Shown piece after piece: positions 6,300 to 12,358 of a stretch of 15,259 nt of DNA (the first letter of the stretch is position 1; each line of letters opens with the position of its first letter). Made by a program: the position numbers and the translations under genes. Below the pieces are notes generated by a model. It was not told where the DNA came from. It saw nothing but the letters and a program-made list of their open reading frames with translations, and ran no database searches. Source of the DNA: Bacteroidales bacterium GP4 (lineage in GTDB: Bacteria > Bacteroidota > Bacteroidia > Bacteroidales > Muribaculaceae); contig DAAL01000115.1 in assembly GCA_001701065.1 (NCBI GenBank), positions 276 to 15,534 on the forward strand, given 5' to 3'.

Positions 6300-6328
6300 C
6301 CTATGGTTGCTCGAAGCGTTACCGTAGG
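6300..6328. other. Imperfect hairpin in the divergent intergenic region
   Basis: CCTATGGT (6300-6307) can pair with ACCGTAGG (6321-6328) with one G-U pair, and an inner GCT-CGA-AGC stem-loop (6309-6317) fits inside. A shorter stem, TTGGC-GGA-GCCAA, lies at 6275-6287. Both lie in the 293-nt gene-free stretch 6178-6470, upstream of the predicted AraC transcript start. They may form an RNA of unknown origin, a terminator, or nothing functional. No known riboswitch was recognised. Confidence 0.3.
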
Positions 6329-6333
6329 ACTTA

Positions 6334-6377
6334 GGGTTTTGCCCGGATGGCAGGGGTGGATGTGGGATATAATGGGG
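6334..6377 (+). other. G-rich stretch with four G-tracts
   Basis: Plus-strand runs of three or four G at 6334-6336, 6353-6356, 6364-6366 and 6374-6377, separated by 16, 7 and 7 nt, in otherwise AT-rich DNA just before the AraC-family promoter. It could form a G-quadruplex, with a long first loop. Function unknown. Confidence 0.35.
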
Positions 6378-6413
6378 TAAGATTAGTTAAAAAGTCGAAA
6401 AATAGGAAATTTG

Positions 6414-6447
6414 TTTGGATATATTATGGAATTTTACAAATTTTGTA
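6414..6447 (+). promoter_or_regulatory. Promoter of the AraC-family gene with overlapping palindrome
   Basis: TTTG at 6414-6417, 20 nt, then AAATTTTG at 6438-6445, one mismatch from TAnnTTTG. The predicted start is near 6450, with a leader of about 20 nt. A perfect 6-1-6 inverted repeat, TACAAA-T-TTTGTA (6435-6447), covers the -7 box and would be a suitable operator position for a repressor. Confidence 0.55.
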
Positions 6448-6470
6448 GAAAAATAAGAAAATAGCCAATC

Positions 6471-7379
6471 ATGCCAACCTCATCATTTGAAATAGGAGAG
6501 ATATCACGGCTAAGGCAATATACCGATGACTTCAGTTGCCTTGGCAAGGATTACCTTCTTACCCGAATAAAATCGGAGATGCTTCCTCCGTCGTTTGTCA
6601 ATAATGTATTCCGCTTTAAGGGGCTTACTTTCTTGCTTGCCATCAAGGGGATGAGCGGAATATCCATAAATCTGAACCATTACGACGTGGACCCCAATTC
6701 TATAATAATCATAGGGCCGGAAACCATAGTGAGCCGTGAGGGACATGACGGTGATTTTGACTGTTCGGCGTTGTTTATCTCGACGGAGTTCATGCGCGAT
6801 GTGAACTTTGACCTTAATGTAATCAACTATCACTCGCTTAAGGAAACTTCATCGCCGGTGCATCACCTTACCGATGAGGAACTGAAACTGATAGGCAATT
6901 ATCTGCAGCTTCTGCATCAAACTGCGGCATCGTCGGACACAGAAAGCATTTATGTGAAAAGCATAGCACGTAATCTTGTGGCTGCGATGGTGTACCAGGT
7001 GCTTGAGATTATAACCCGCAAGAAACTCCCCGGCGAAAAGGCTTCGGGAGGGTCCCACTCGCGCAAGTCGCATTATGTGAGGGAATTCATGCAGGCTGTG
7101 AGCCAAAACTATAAGAAAGAACGTTCGGTGGGCTTCTATGCCGACAAGCTTTACATATCGCCAAAATACCTTTCATTGCTTATAAAGGAGGCAACAGGGC
7201 GGAGCGCATCGGCATGGATTGACGACTATGTGATGCTTGAGGCTAAGAATCTGCTGCGTTTCTCAGGCAAAAACATCCAGCAGATAGCCTACGAGCTTAA
7301 TTTCACCAATCAATCTTCTTTCGGGAAGTATTTCAAGAACCTCGCCGGAATGTCGCCTTCGGAGTTTCAGCGATCCTAA
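6471..7379 (+). CDS. AraC/XylS-family transcriptional regulator
   Basis: A 302-residue DNA-binding regulator. The C-terminal 100 residues (about 201-302) form the two-helix-turn-helix AraC domain: first HTH around 220-243 (FYADKLYISPKYLSLLIKEA), second around 268-291 (NIQQIAYELNFTNQSSFGKY), then the closing GMSPSEFQRS. The N-terminal 190 residues fit the beta-rich sensor domain found in many AraC proteins (for example GISINLNHYDVDPNSIIIIG), so a small ligand is possible, but its identity cannot be inferred. It is divergent from the small-lipoprotein run, a common arrangement for a regulator and its target. The gene ends by overlapping the convergent glycosyltransferase gene by 4 nt. The start at ATG 6471 lies about 20 nt after the predicted transcript start. 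Confidence 0.93.
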   Translation: MPTSSFEIGEISRLRQYTDDFSCLGKDYLLTRIKSEMLPPSFVNNVFRFKGLTFLLAIKGMSGISINLNHYDVDPNSIIIIGPETIVSREGHDGDFDCSALFISTEFMRDVNFDLNVINYHSLKETSSPVHHLTDEELKLIGNYLQLLHQTAASSDTESIYVKSIARNLVAAMVYQVLEIITRKKLPGEKASGGSHSRKSHYVREFMQAVSQNYKKERSVGFYADKLYISPKYLSLLIKEATGRSASAWIDDYVMLEAKNLLRFSGKNIQQIAYELNFTNQSSFGKYFKNLAGMSPSEFQRS

Positions 7380-8473
7380 GACTTTAATGTGAGTTCATAC
7401 ACCTTTAGGGTGGACTGCGCTATGTTGTCCCACTGATAGGACGACAGGTCGTAGTGCTGTGTGTCAGGCTGCGATAGTTTGCGGTCGATGCACCGGGCGA
7501 GTGATGCAGTGTCGCCTGTCGGGAAAAAGTCATCGGCGCTGAGTTGAGGCAATCGGTTGGCGGGAATGTCGCTCACTGCCACGTCAAGGTCGTAGCTCAT
7601 AGCCTCAAGGAGTGCTATTGGAAGCCCTTCGTGGTAAGATGGAAGCACAAAGAGAGCCGCATTGGTGAGTATCTGGTTTAGTTTTTCACCTTTTATGAAT
7701 CCTGTGAGTACCACGCCGTGCTCCCGGGCAAGCTGTTTTAAGGATTTTGAATAGGAATCGTCATGGTCAGCGTCGCCGGCTATCACAAGCTTGTATTCGC
7801 CGCGGCGTTCCATCATGGAATAGGCGCGGATGAGGTCATGGAATCCTTTTTCTTCCACAAACCTTCCCACGGCAAGGATGTACTTGCGGGGCGCGAGTCC
7901 CAGAGAGGCTATGTAACTGCAGTCGGTGGACTTCACCGGGATGTTAACACCGTTGTGGATTAGCGATACACGGGCGGTGCGGTTGTATCGGGCGGCTATG
8001 ATGTCAGCTATGACCTGCGAAATCACAATTACATGGTTGCTGAAGCGACTTCCCAATTTTTCGCCCAGCATGAGGACTCGGCGCGCAGTCTTGTTCCACT
8101 TTTTGCGGTCATAGTCAGGACCGTGGTTGGTCATCACCACTTTCATGCCGAGAAGCCGTGCAAGCGGAGCCATTATCGAAGGTCCCACGGCATGTATGTG
8201 CAATATGTCGGGGTTCAAAGCCCGTGCACGGAGCACTCCTAAAAATGTGTGCACAATGGCTTCGAATGCTTTCTTGCGGGGCGCGTACAAGTCGATGAGC
8301 TTCACGCCTTTATAGGAGCGGACCTTGTTGTCGGGGGTTATGTAGCATGACCGACGCAGGATGGTGACATCGTGCCTCAAGGCGGCGATGCGCGGATAGA
8401 GTTCCTCGCAATGGGTCTCCACGCCTCCCTGTATGCCCGGGATTCCTCTGGTGCCGATAACCACTATCTTCAT
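7376..8473 (-). CDS. GT4 glycosyltransferase (DUF1972-like N-terminus)
   Basis: Retaining GT-B-fold sugar transferase of 365 residues. The N-terminus reads MKIVVIGTRGIPGIQGGVET, the pattern of the DUF1972 (PF09314) N-domain seen in rhamnosyl- and other hexosyltransferases of surface polysaccharides. A Glycosyltransferase-1 domain follows, with AVGRFVEEKGF (nucleotide-sugar side) and YHEGLPIALLEAMS, which holds the E-x7-E motif of the family. Acceptor and donor cannot be read off. An upstream in-frame ATG at 8518 would add 15 residues and overlap the radical SAM gene by 32 nt; 8473 is preferred because the family-typical MKIVVIGTRG starts there, leaving a 13-nt gap. Last gene of the minus-strand cluster; its stop overlaps the AraC-family stop. 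Confidence 0.9.
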   Translation of the reverse strand: MKIVVIGTRGIPGIQGGVETHCEELYPRIAALRHDVTILRRSCYITPDNKVRSYKGVKLIDLYAPRKKAFEAIVHTFLGVLRARALNPDILHIHAVGPSIMAPLARLLGMKVVMTNHGPDYDRKKWNKTARRVLMLGEKLGSRFSNHVIVISQVIADIIAARYNRTARVSLIHNGVNIPVKSTDCSYIASLGLAPRKYILAVGRFVEEKGFHDLIRAYSMMERRGEYKLVIAGDADHDDSYSKSLKQLAREHGVVLTGFIKGEKLNQILTNAALFVLPSYHEGLPIALLEAMSYDLDVAVSDIPANRLPQLSADDFFPTGDTASLARCIDRKLSQPDTQHYDLSSYQWDNIAQSTLKVYELTLKS

Positions 8474-8486
8474 GTGACCGGTATTA

Positions 8487-9494
8487 TTAAATGCCTTCCA
8501 AGTCAGGTTCTTTCCCAAGCATCACACGGAGCTTGTTTTTAGCTACCCACTTAGCGGGCACGGTTATGTGCTTTTTCATTACCGGTGAAGCTGTTCCCAC
8601 CATCCAGCAGTTCTTGGGGCAATTCTTCACGAGTTCCCTCACTTTCTGAGCCTGCGGGCTGTTCCATATGTCCATGAACGGCGCATTGTGGATGTTGCCC
8701 ATTGATTCCATCCAGTATTTTTTCTCAAGTCCGTTGCAGGGATATACCTCGCCCCAGGGGTCGATGAAGAAATTGGCTGTTCCGGCTTCACACGGAAGTA
8801 ATCGCCGTCCTCCGTGGATGTAGTTGATCAGTCCCATGTTGAAGTAGGCGCGGAACCATGATTTGGGGTGCGGTTCCTGCAGCTGGTTCTTTATGAGCCG
8901 GCGGAAGTTAGCCGCTACTTCCTCTTGGTTGGATATCACGTTGTCATCCTTATGGAAATAGTAGGAGTTGTGGAACGCCGCTGTGGCAAATTCCATCCCC
9001 ATCTCACGGGAAAGGCGGTACAGGGCAAGCATGTCCGATGAATTGTGGTTGGACACAGTGCATCCAAACCCTATATCTTTAAGTCCCATTTCGCGGAGAG
9101 TCCTCAGCGTGCGCAGTCCCTTGTCGAAGCCACCCTCTCTGCCGCGTAGTTCGTCGTTCTTGTCCTTTAAGCCCTCGATGGAGATGCGTATGCCTATCTT
9201 GGGGAATTGCTCGGCGAGTTTTATTACTCTCTCGTCGTACCATCCGGAAGTGGATATGACAATTCGTGGGGTGTGACGGTAACACTCCTCGACAATTTCG
9301 GGAAGGTCTTCCCTGATGAAGGGTTCCCCTCCGGTGAGGTTTATGAATTTCAGCTTTGGCAGTGTCGCCAAGTCGCTTGCTTTAATCTCTTCCTTGCTGT
9401 CGGTGGGGTATTTCCATATGTTGCACATCTGGCACCTCATGGGGCAGCGATAGGTCAATATTATAGAAGCGTCAGTGGGTAAAGTAACTATCAT
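8487..9494 (-). CDS. Radical SAM protein with twitch/SPASM-like C-terminus
   Basis: Radical S-adenosylmethionine enzyme of 335 residues. The [4Fe-4S]-SAM motif is CPMRCQMC (Cys17, 21 and 24), followed by GGEP at 55-58 (SAM binding). The C-terminal part has four more Cys: Cys235 and Cys253 around the sequence EAGTANFFIDPWGEVYP, and Cys292 and Cys296 in NCPKNC. This matches a shortened SPASM or twitch domain that holds one auxiliary iron-sulphur cluster. Relatives in this MoaA/PqqE-type group modify peptides, cofactors or sugars; the substrate here is unknown. It lies between two GT4 genes, so a role in glycan or lipid-linked-sugar modification is possible but unproven. A TTG three codons upstream is also possible, but the ATG at 9494 is more likely. 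A gap of 67 nt precedes it. Confidence 0.9.
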   Translation of the reverse strand: MIVTLPTDASIILTYRCPMRCQMCNIWKYPTDSKEEIKASDLATLPKLKFINLTGGEPFIREDLPEIVEECYRHTPRIVISTSGWYDERVIKLAEQFPKIGIRISIEGLKDKNDELRGREGGFDKGLRTLRTLREMGLKDIGFGCTVSNHNSSDMLALYRLSREMGMEFATAAFHNSYYFHKDDNVISNQEEVAANFRRLIKNQLQEPHPKSWFRAYFNMGLINYIHGGRRLLPCEAGTANFFIDPWGEVYPCNGLEKKYWMESMGNIHNAPFMDIWNSPQAQKVRELVKNCPKNCWMVGTASPVMKKHITVPAKWVAKNKLRVMLGKEPDLEGI

Positions 9495-9561
9495 CCGGTA
9501 CAATTACAATATTACACTAATAAAACTGCTTATAACATAATCAGTTTCTTAGATAACGTAA

Positions 9562-10755
9562 TTATAGATGATATATTTTACAAATGTTAGCATAATATTT
9601 CTGTTCCGAGAACTTTTCCCGTGCTTCCTCGCTTATCAGCGAGTGGTCCCACGGTCCCCACCATGCTGTGTTTAAGGATTGTGCGAGGTCAGTCTCATCG
9701 CCTGACTTAAATGTGAGTCCGTTATTGTCGTCGATAAGTTCGGGTATTCCTCCTATTTCGGCTCCCACCACCGGCGTGCCGGCGCAGAGTGACTCTATCA
9801 CTGAAAGGGGATTGTTCTCGTACCATTCCGAAGGCACCACCGAGAATCGTGCGTCAGCAAGAAGCGCGTTTACTTCCTGTGCTCCTATTCTGCCTAAGAA
9901 TTTTATAGTGTTGTAACCATCGTAACGCTCTTTAAGCTCTTCAAGAAGAGGACCGTCGCCGGCTATGCGCAGTTCGCGGTCCATAGCAGCGGCTACTTTC
10001 AGCAAAGTCCTGACCCCTTTTTCTTCCGACAAGCGTCCCACATAGCAATAATAGTCTTTGCGTTGCTGCTGCGCTTCGGGTGAAGTTTTGCCGGTGCCGG
10101 AGTCAAGGAAATTGGGGAGAACGGTGATTTTGCCTGAATCGAATCCTCCTTTCTCCATCAGAGCGGCAAGAAAGCGGCTGGGGGAGATGAAGGTGTCCAC
10201 CCATCGTTGTAGGCTCTTGCGGCACCACCGCATCGATTCCATCCATGCTATGGCACTTGCAGGGAGAGAGCCTTTCATGCACCGGTGGATAAGTGCATTT
10301 ACGGGATGGGAAAGACATTTTTCGCACGGTTTTCCGTCCCTCAGGCACAGATAGGAAGGGCACAGCAGCTTATAGTCGTGGAGAGTCCACGCCACTGTCG
10401 CTCCGTACTGCTTCGCGGTTTTCGCAAGACCCGGCGAAAGATAGGAGTGGATGTTATGGAAATGCACCACATCGGGGCGGAAATCGTCGAGCAGCCTGCG
10501 GAACGACTTGTTGAGGTCGTCAAATCCTAAAGTGCGTCGCACCATCTTGAGCTTTTCGCTTGCCGGGCCATGGAATGTCACATTGGGAGCAAAATACCGG
10601 CTCCACGGCGTGGATTCATTTTCAGGATAGTCCATGGCGAATATCGCTACTTCATGTCCGTTGCGGCGAAGTAGACGCTCAAGGTTGAGGACACACACGC
10701 AGTCGCCCCCTCGGCGATAGTAAAACTTATTTACGAGCAAAATTCGTTTTCCCAT
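9562..10755 (-). CDS. GT4 glycosyltransferase with Cys-rich insert
   Basis: GT-B-fold glycosyltransferase of 397 residues. The N-domain starts MGKRILLVNKFYYRRGGDCV, with the Gly-rich acceptor loop of the family, then FHNIHSYLSP. The donor domain shows YVGRLSEEKGVRTLL and EWYENNPLSVIESLCAG (E-x7-E). A Cys cluster in the middle (LCPSYLCLRDGKPCEKCL, then IHRC) is known from a subgroup of bacterial GT4 enzymes and could bind a metal. Donor and acceptor sugars are unknown. It lies 51 nt after queG and 67 nt before the radical SAM gene. A perfect TAACTTTG lies only 4 nt before the ATG, so any promoter there would give an almost leaderless mRNA. Confidence 0.92.
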   Translation of the reverse strand: MGKRILLVNKFYYRRGGDCVCVLNLERLLRRNGHEVAIFAMDYPENESTPWSRYFAPNVTFHGPASEKLKMVRRTLGFDDLNKSFRRLLDDFRPDVVHFHNIHSYLSPGLAKTAKQYGATVAWTLHDYKLLCPSYLCLRDGKPCEKCLSHPVNALIHRCMKGSLPASAIAWMESMRWCRKSLQRWVDTFISPSRFLAALMEKGGFDSGKITVLPNFLDSGTGKTSPEAQQQRKDYYCYVGRLSEEKGVRTLLKVAAAMDRELRIAGDGPLLEELKERYDGYNTIKFLGRIGAQEVNALLADARFSVVPSEWYENNPLSVIESLCAGTPVVGAEIGGIPELIDDNNGLTFKSGDETDLAQSLNTAWWGPWDHSLISEEAREKFSEQKYYANICKIYHL

Positions 10756-10759
10756 ACGA

Positions 10760-10767
10760 CAAAGTTA
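10760..10767 (-). promoter_or_regulatory. Possible -7 promoter box directly before the glycosyltransferase start
   Basis: TAACTTTG on the minus strand (10767-10760) matches TAnnTTTG, but no -33 box fits 19-21 nt upstream. With only 4 nt to the ATG at 10755 the transcript would start at about the start codon. Listed as a possible secondary promoter within the cluster. Confidence 0.3.
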
Positions 10768-10806
10768 ATAAATAATCCGTGTGGAATAGTGAATTTGAAC
10801 AGAAAT

Positions 10807-11751
10807 TTAAACAGTTTCTCCGTTCTTGGTGTCAAGCAGGCGGTGGATGTTGCGAATAAGTCCGGAATGCTTGGTGCGTTTTACCGCCGATTTACGGAAG
10901 ATGGCTGAGAATTGCTCCGGAGTCATGGATGCAAGCTTGTCAGCGTCGAGCGACAGGAATTCGGGCGACGGCATGAACTCTTTTATTGCGGTGGGACGGC
11001 ATTTGCGGTTATGTGGACACACTTTCTGGCAAATGTCGCAACCGTAGACGTTTCCCGCCATGTCGATTCCTTCCGGAATGTCGCCGCGGTTTTCGATGGT
11101 GAGGTAAGAAAGGCACTTTGTTGCGTCGATTGTGCCGTCGGGAAGTATCGCATGGTTGGGACATGCTTTCACGCAACCTCCGCATGACGCGCAATGTCCT
11201 TCCGATGGAGAGTCATAACTGAACCGAAGCGTGGTCAAGATGATTCCTATGAATACAAAGGAGCCTGCGCCGGGCACTATGAGCAATGAATTTTTGCCCG
11301 TAAAGCCTACTCCTGCTTTAACCGCCCAATATTTTTCAGGCAGCGGAGCCGTGTCGACACAGATGCGGTGGTTTCCGCCCCAATGTCTTGTCATGAAATC
11401 GGTGACTTCGGACAACCGTGCCCTTACCACATCATGATAGTCCTTGCCATAGGCATAATAGGAAAACTGCGGCGCATCGCCTGGAAGTGTCACAGCCGGG
11501 AAGTAATTGAACACAGCCACAATCACTGACTGCGCCTGAGGCAGCAATGCTTCGGGGTTGTTACGGATGTCGTGGTAGCGGTCAAGGTAGGACATGGTGC
11601 CGTGGCGACCTTGCGCTATCCACTTGAGGTAGCTCTCCCTTGCCTCGGAATCCACTTCGGCGGAGGGGGCAATCCCCATAGCCGATGCTCCTACCCGGCT
11701 GCACTCAGCCTCAAGCTCCGAGCGGTTACATGGGGAGACGTTCAAACTCAT
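10807..11751 (-). CDS. queG: tRNA epoxyqueuosine(34) reductase
   Basis: Cobalamin- and iron-sulphur-dependent enzyme that reduces epoxyqueuosine to queuosine at the wobble position of tRNAs for Tyr, His, Asp and Asn. Visible: the catalytic Asp133 in CVDTAPLPEKYWAVKAG, and the two [4Fe-4S] motifs, CASCGGCVKACP (Cys187, 190, 193 and 197) and CDICQKVCPHN (Cys238, 241 and 245, with Cys213 as the likely fourth ligand). At 314 residues it lacks the longer C-terminal HEAT-like part of E. coli QueG (about 379). I believe this short form is common in Bacteroidetes. The ATG at 11751 is preferred over an upstream TTG at 11763; the gene then overlaps the deacetylase gene by 26 nt, which implies tight co-transcription. 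A housekeeping tRNA gene inside a glycan-type cluster is probably a passenger. Confidence 0.95.
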   Translation of the reverse strand: MSLNVSPCNRSELEAECSRVGASAMGIAPSAEVDSEARESYLKWIAQGRHGTMSYLDRYHDIRNNPEALLPQAQSVIVAVFNYFPAVTLPGDAPQFSYYAYGKDYHDVVRARLSEVTDFMTRHWGGNHRICVDTAPLPEKYWAVKAGVGFTGKNSLLIVPGAGSFVFIGIILTTLRFSYDSPSEGHCASCGGCVKACPNHAILPDGTIDATKCLSYLTIENRGDIPEGIDMAGNVYGCDICQKVCPHNRKCRPTAIKEFMPSPEFLSLDADKLASMTPEQFSAIFRKSAVKRTKHSGLIRNIHRLLDTKNGETV

Positions 11752-12343
11752 AACCGTTGGCAAGGAGCCACTCTATAGCGCGCGGCAGTGCGTAACGTAG
11801 ATTTTTTTCAGCTTTCAGAGAGTCATGGAACACGATGATGGAGCCGTTACGCACGAATCGTTTTACATTTTTCAGCACCTGTTCGCCGTTGAGCTTCTTG
11901 GAATAGTCACGGCTCACGAGGTCATACATTATAATGTTGAAATGATCCTTTATCACCCTTGCTTGTCCCCAACGCATGATTCCGTGCGGCGGACGGTAAA
12001 GCGGACTGTCGATGAGTTCGTCAGCTTCCATGATGTTGCGCAGATAAGTGGGCGAGGTGACTTTAAGTCCCTGTAGATGGTTCATCGTGTGGTTGCCCCA
12101 GCTGTGTCCGCGCTTTTTTATCTCTTCGAGCAGATGAGGATTACGCTTCACGTTTTCACCCACCATGAAGAATGTGGCTTTGATTCCGTAATGGTCAAGA
12201 AGGTCGAGGACCCATGGAGTCACCTCCGGAATGGGTCCGTCGTCAAAAGTCAGATATACCACTTTCTTCCGCTTTTTCTTGATTCGCCAAATTGCTTCAG
12301 AGAATACGCTGCGGTAGATGAGCGGCGGTCGTTCTATAAACAT
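11726..12343 (-). CDS. Polysaccharide deacetylase family protein (NodB homology)
   Basis: Metal-dependent carbohydrate esterase 4 type enzyme of 205 residues that removes N- or O-acetyl groups from sugars; substrates in the family include peptidoglycan, chitin oligomers and exopolysaccharide. The NodB motifs are present: TFDDGP at 32-37 (catalytic base Asp34, metal Asp35), NHTMNH with His85 and His89 as metal ligands, RPPHG at 117-121, and IIVFHD with His173. No signal peptide or membrane helix is visible, unlike many exported CE4 enzymes, so it may act on cytoplasmic or lipid-linked precursors, or the N-terminus may be misjudged. It lies 15 nt after the DUF2723 gene and overlaps queG by 26 nt, so the three genes appear to be one transcript. 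Confidence 0.93.
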   Translation of the reverse strand: MFIERPPLIYRSVFSEAIWRIKKKRKKVVYLTFDDGPIPEVTPWVLDLLDHYGIKATFFMVGENVKRNPHLLEEIKKRGHSWGNHTMNHLQGLKVTSPTYLRNIMEADELIDSPLYRPPHGIMRWGQARVIKDHFNIIMYDLVSRDYSKKLNGEQVLKNVKRFVRNGSIIVFHDSLKAEKNLRYALPRAIEWLLANGYEFERLPM

Positions 12344-12358
12344 TGCCTTCTTGTGAAG

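Noticed and set aside
6067..9494. 36-residue ORF as precursor peptide (RiPP) for the radical SAM enzyme
   Set aside because: The two are over 2 kb apart in separate transcripts with an opposite-strand regulator between, and the peptide tail is explained by duplication from a lipoprotein gene.
9495..9561. Promoter before the radical SAM gene
   Set aside because: Only TAATATTG (one mismatch) was found, without a fitting -33 box at 19-21 nt; insufficient to list.
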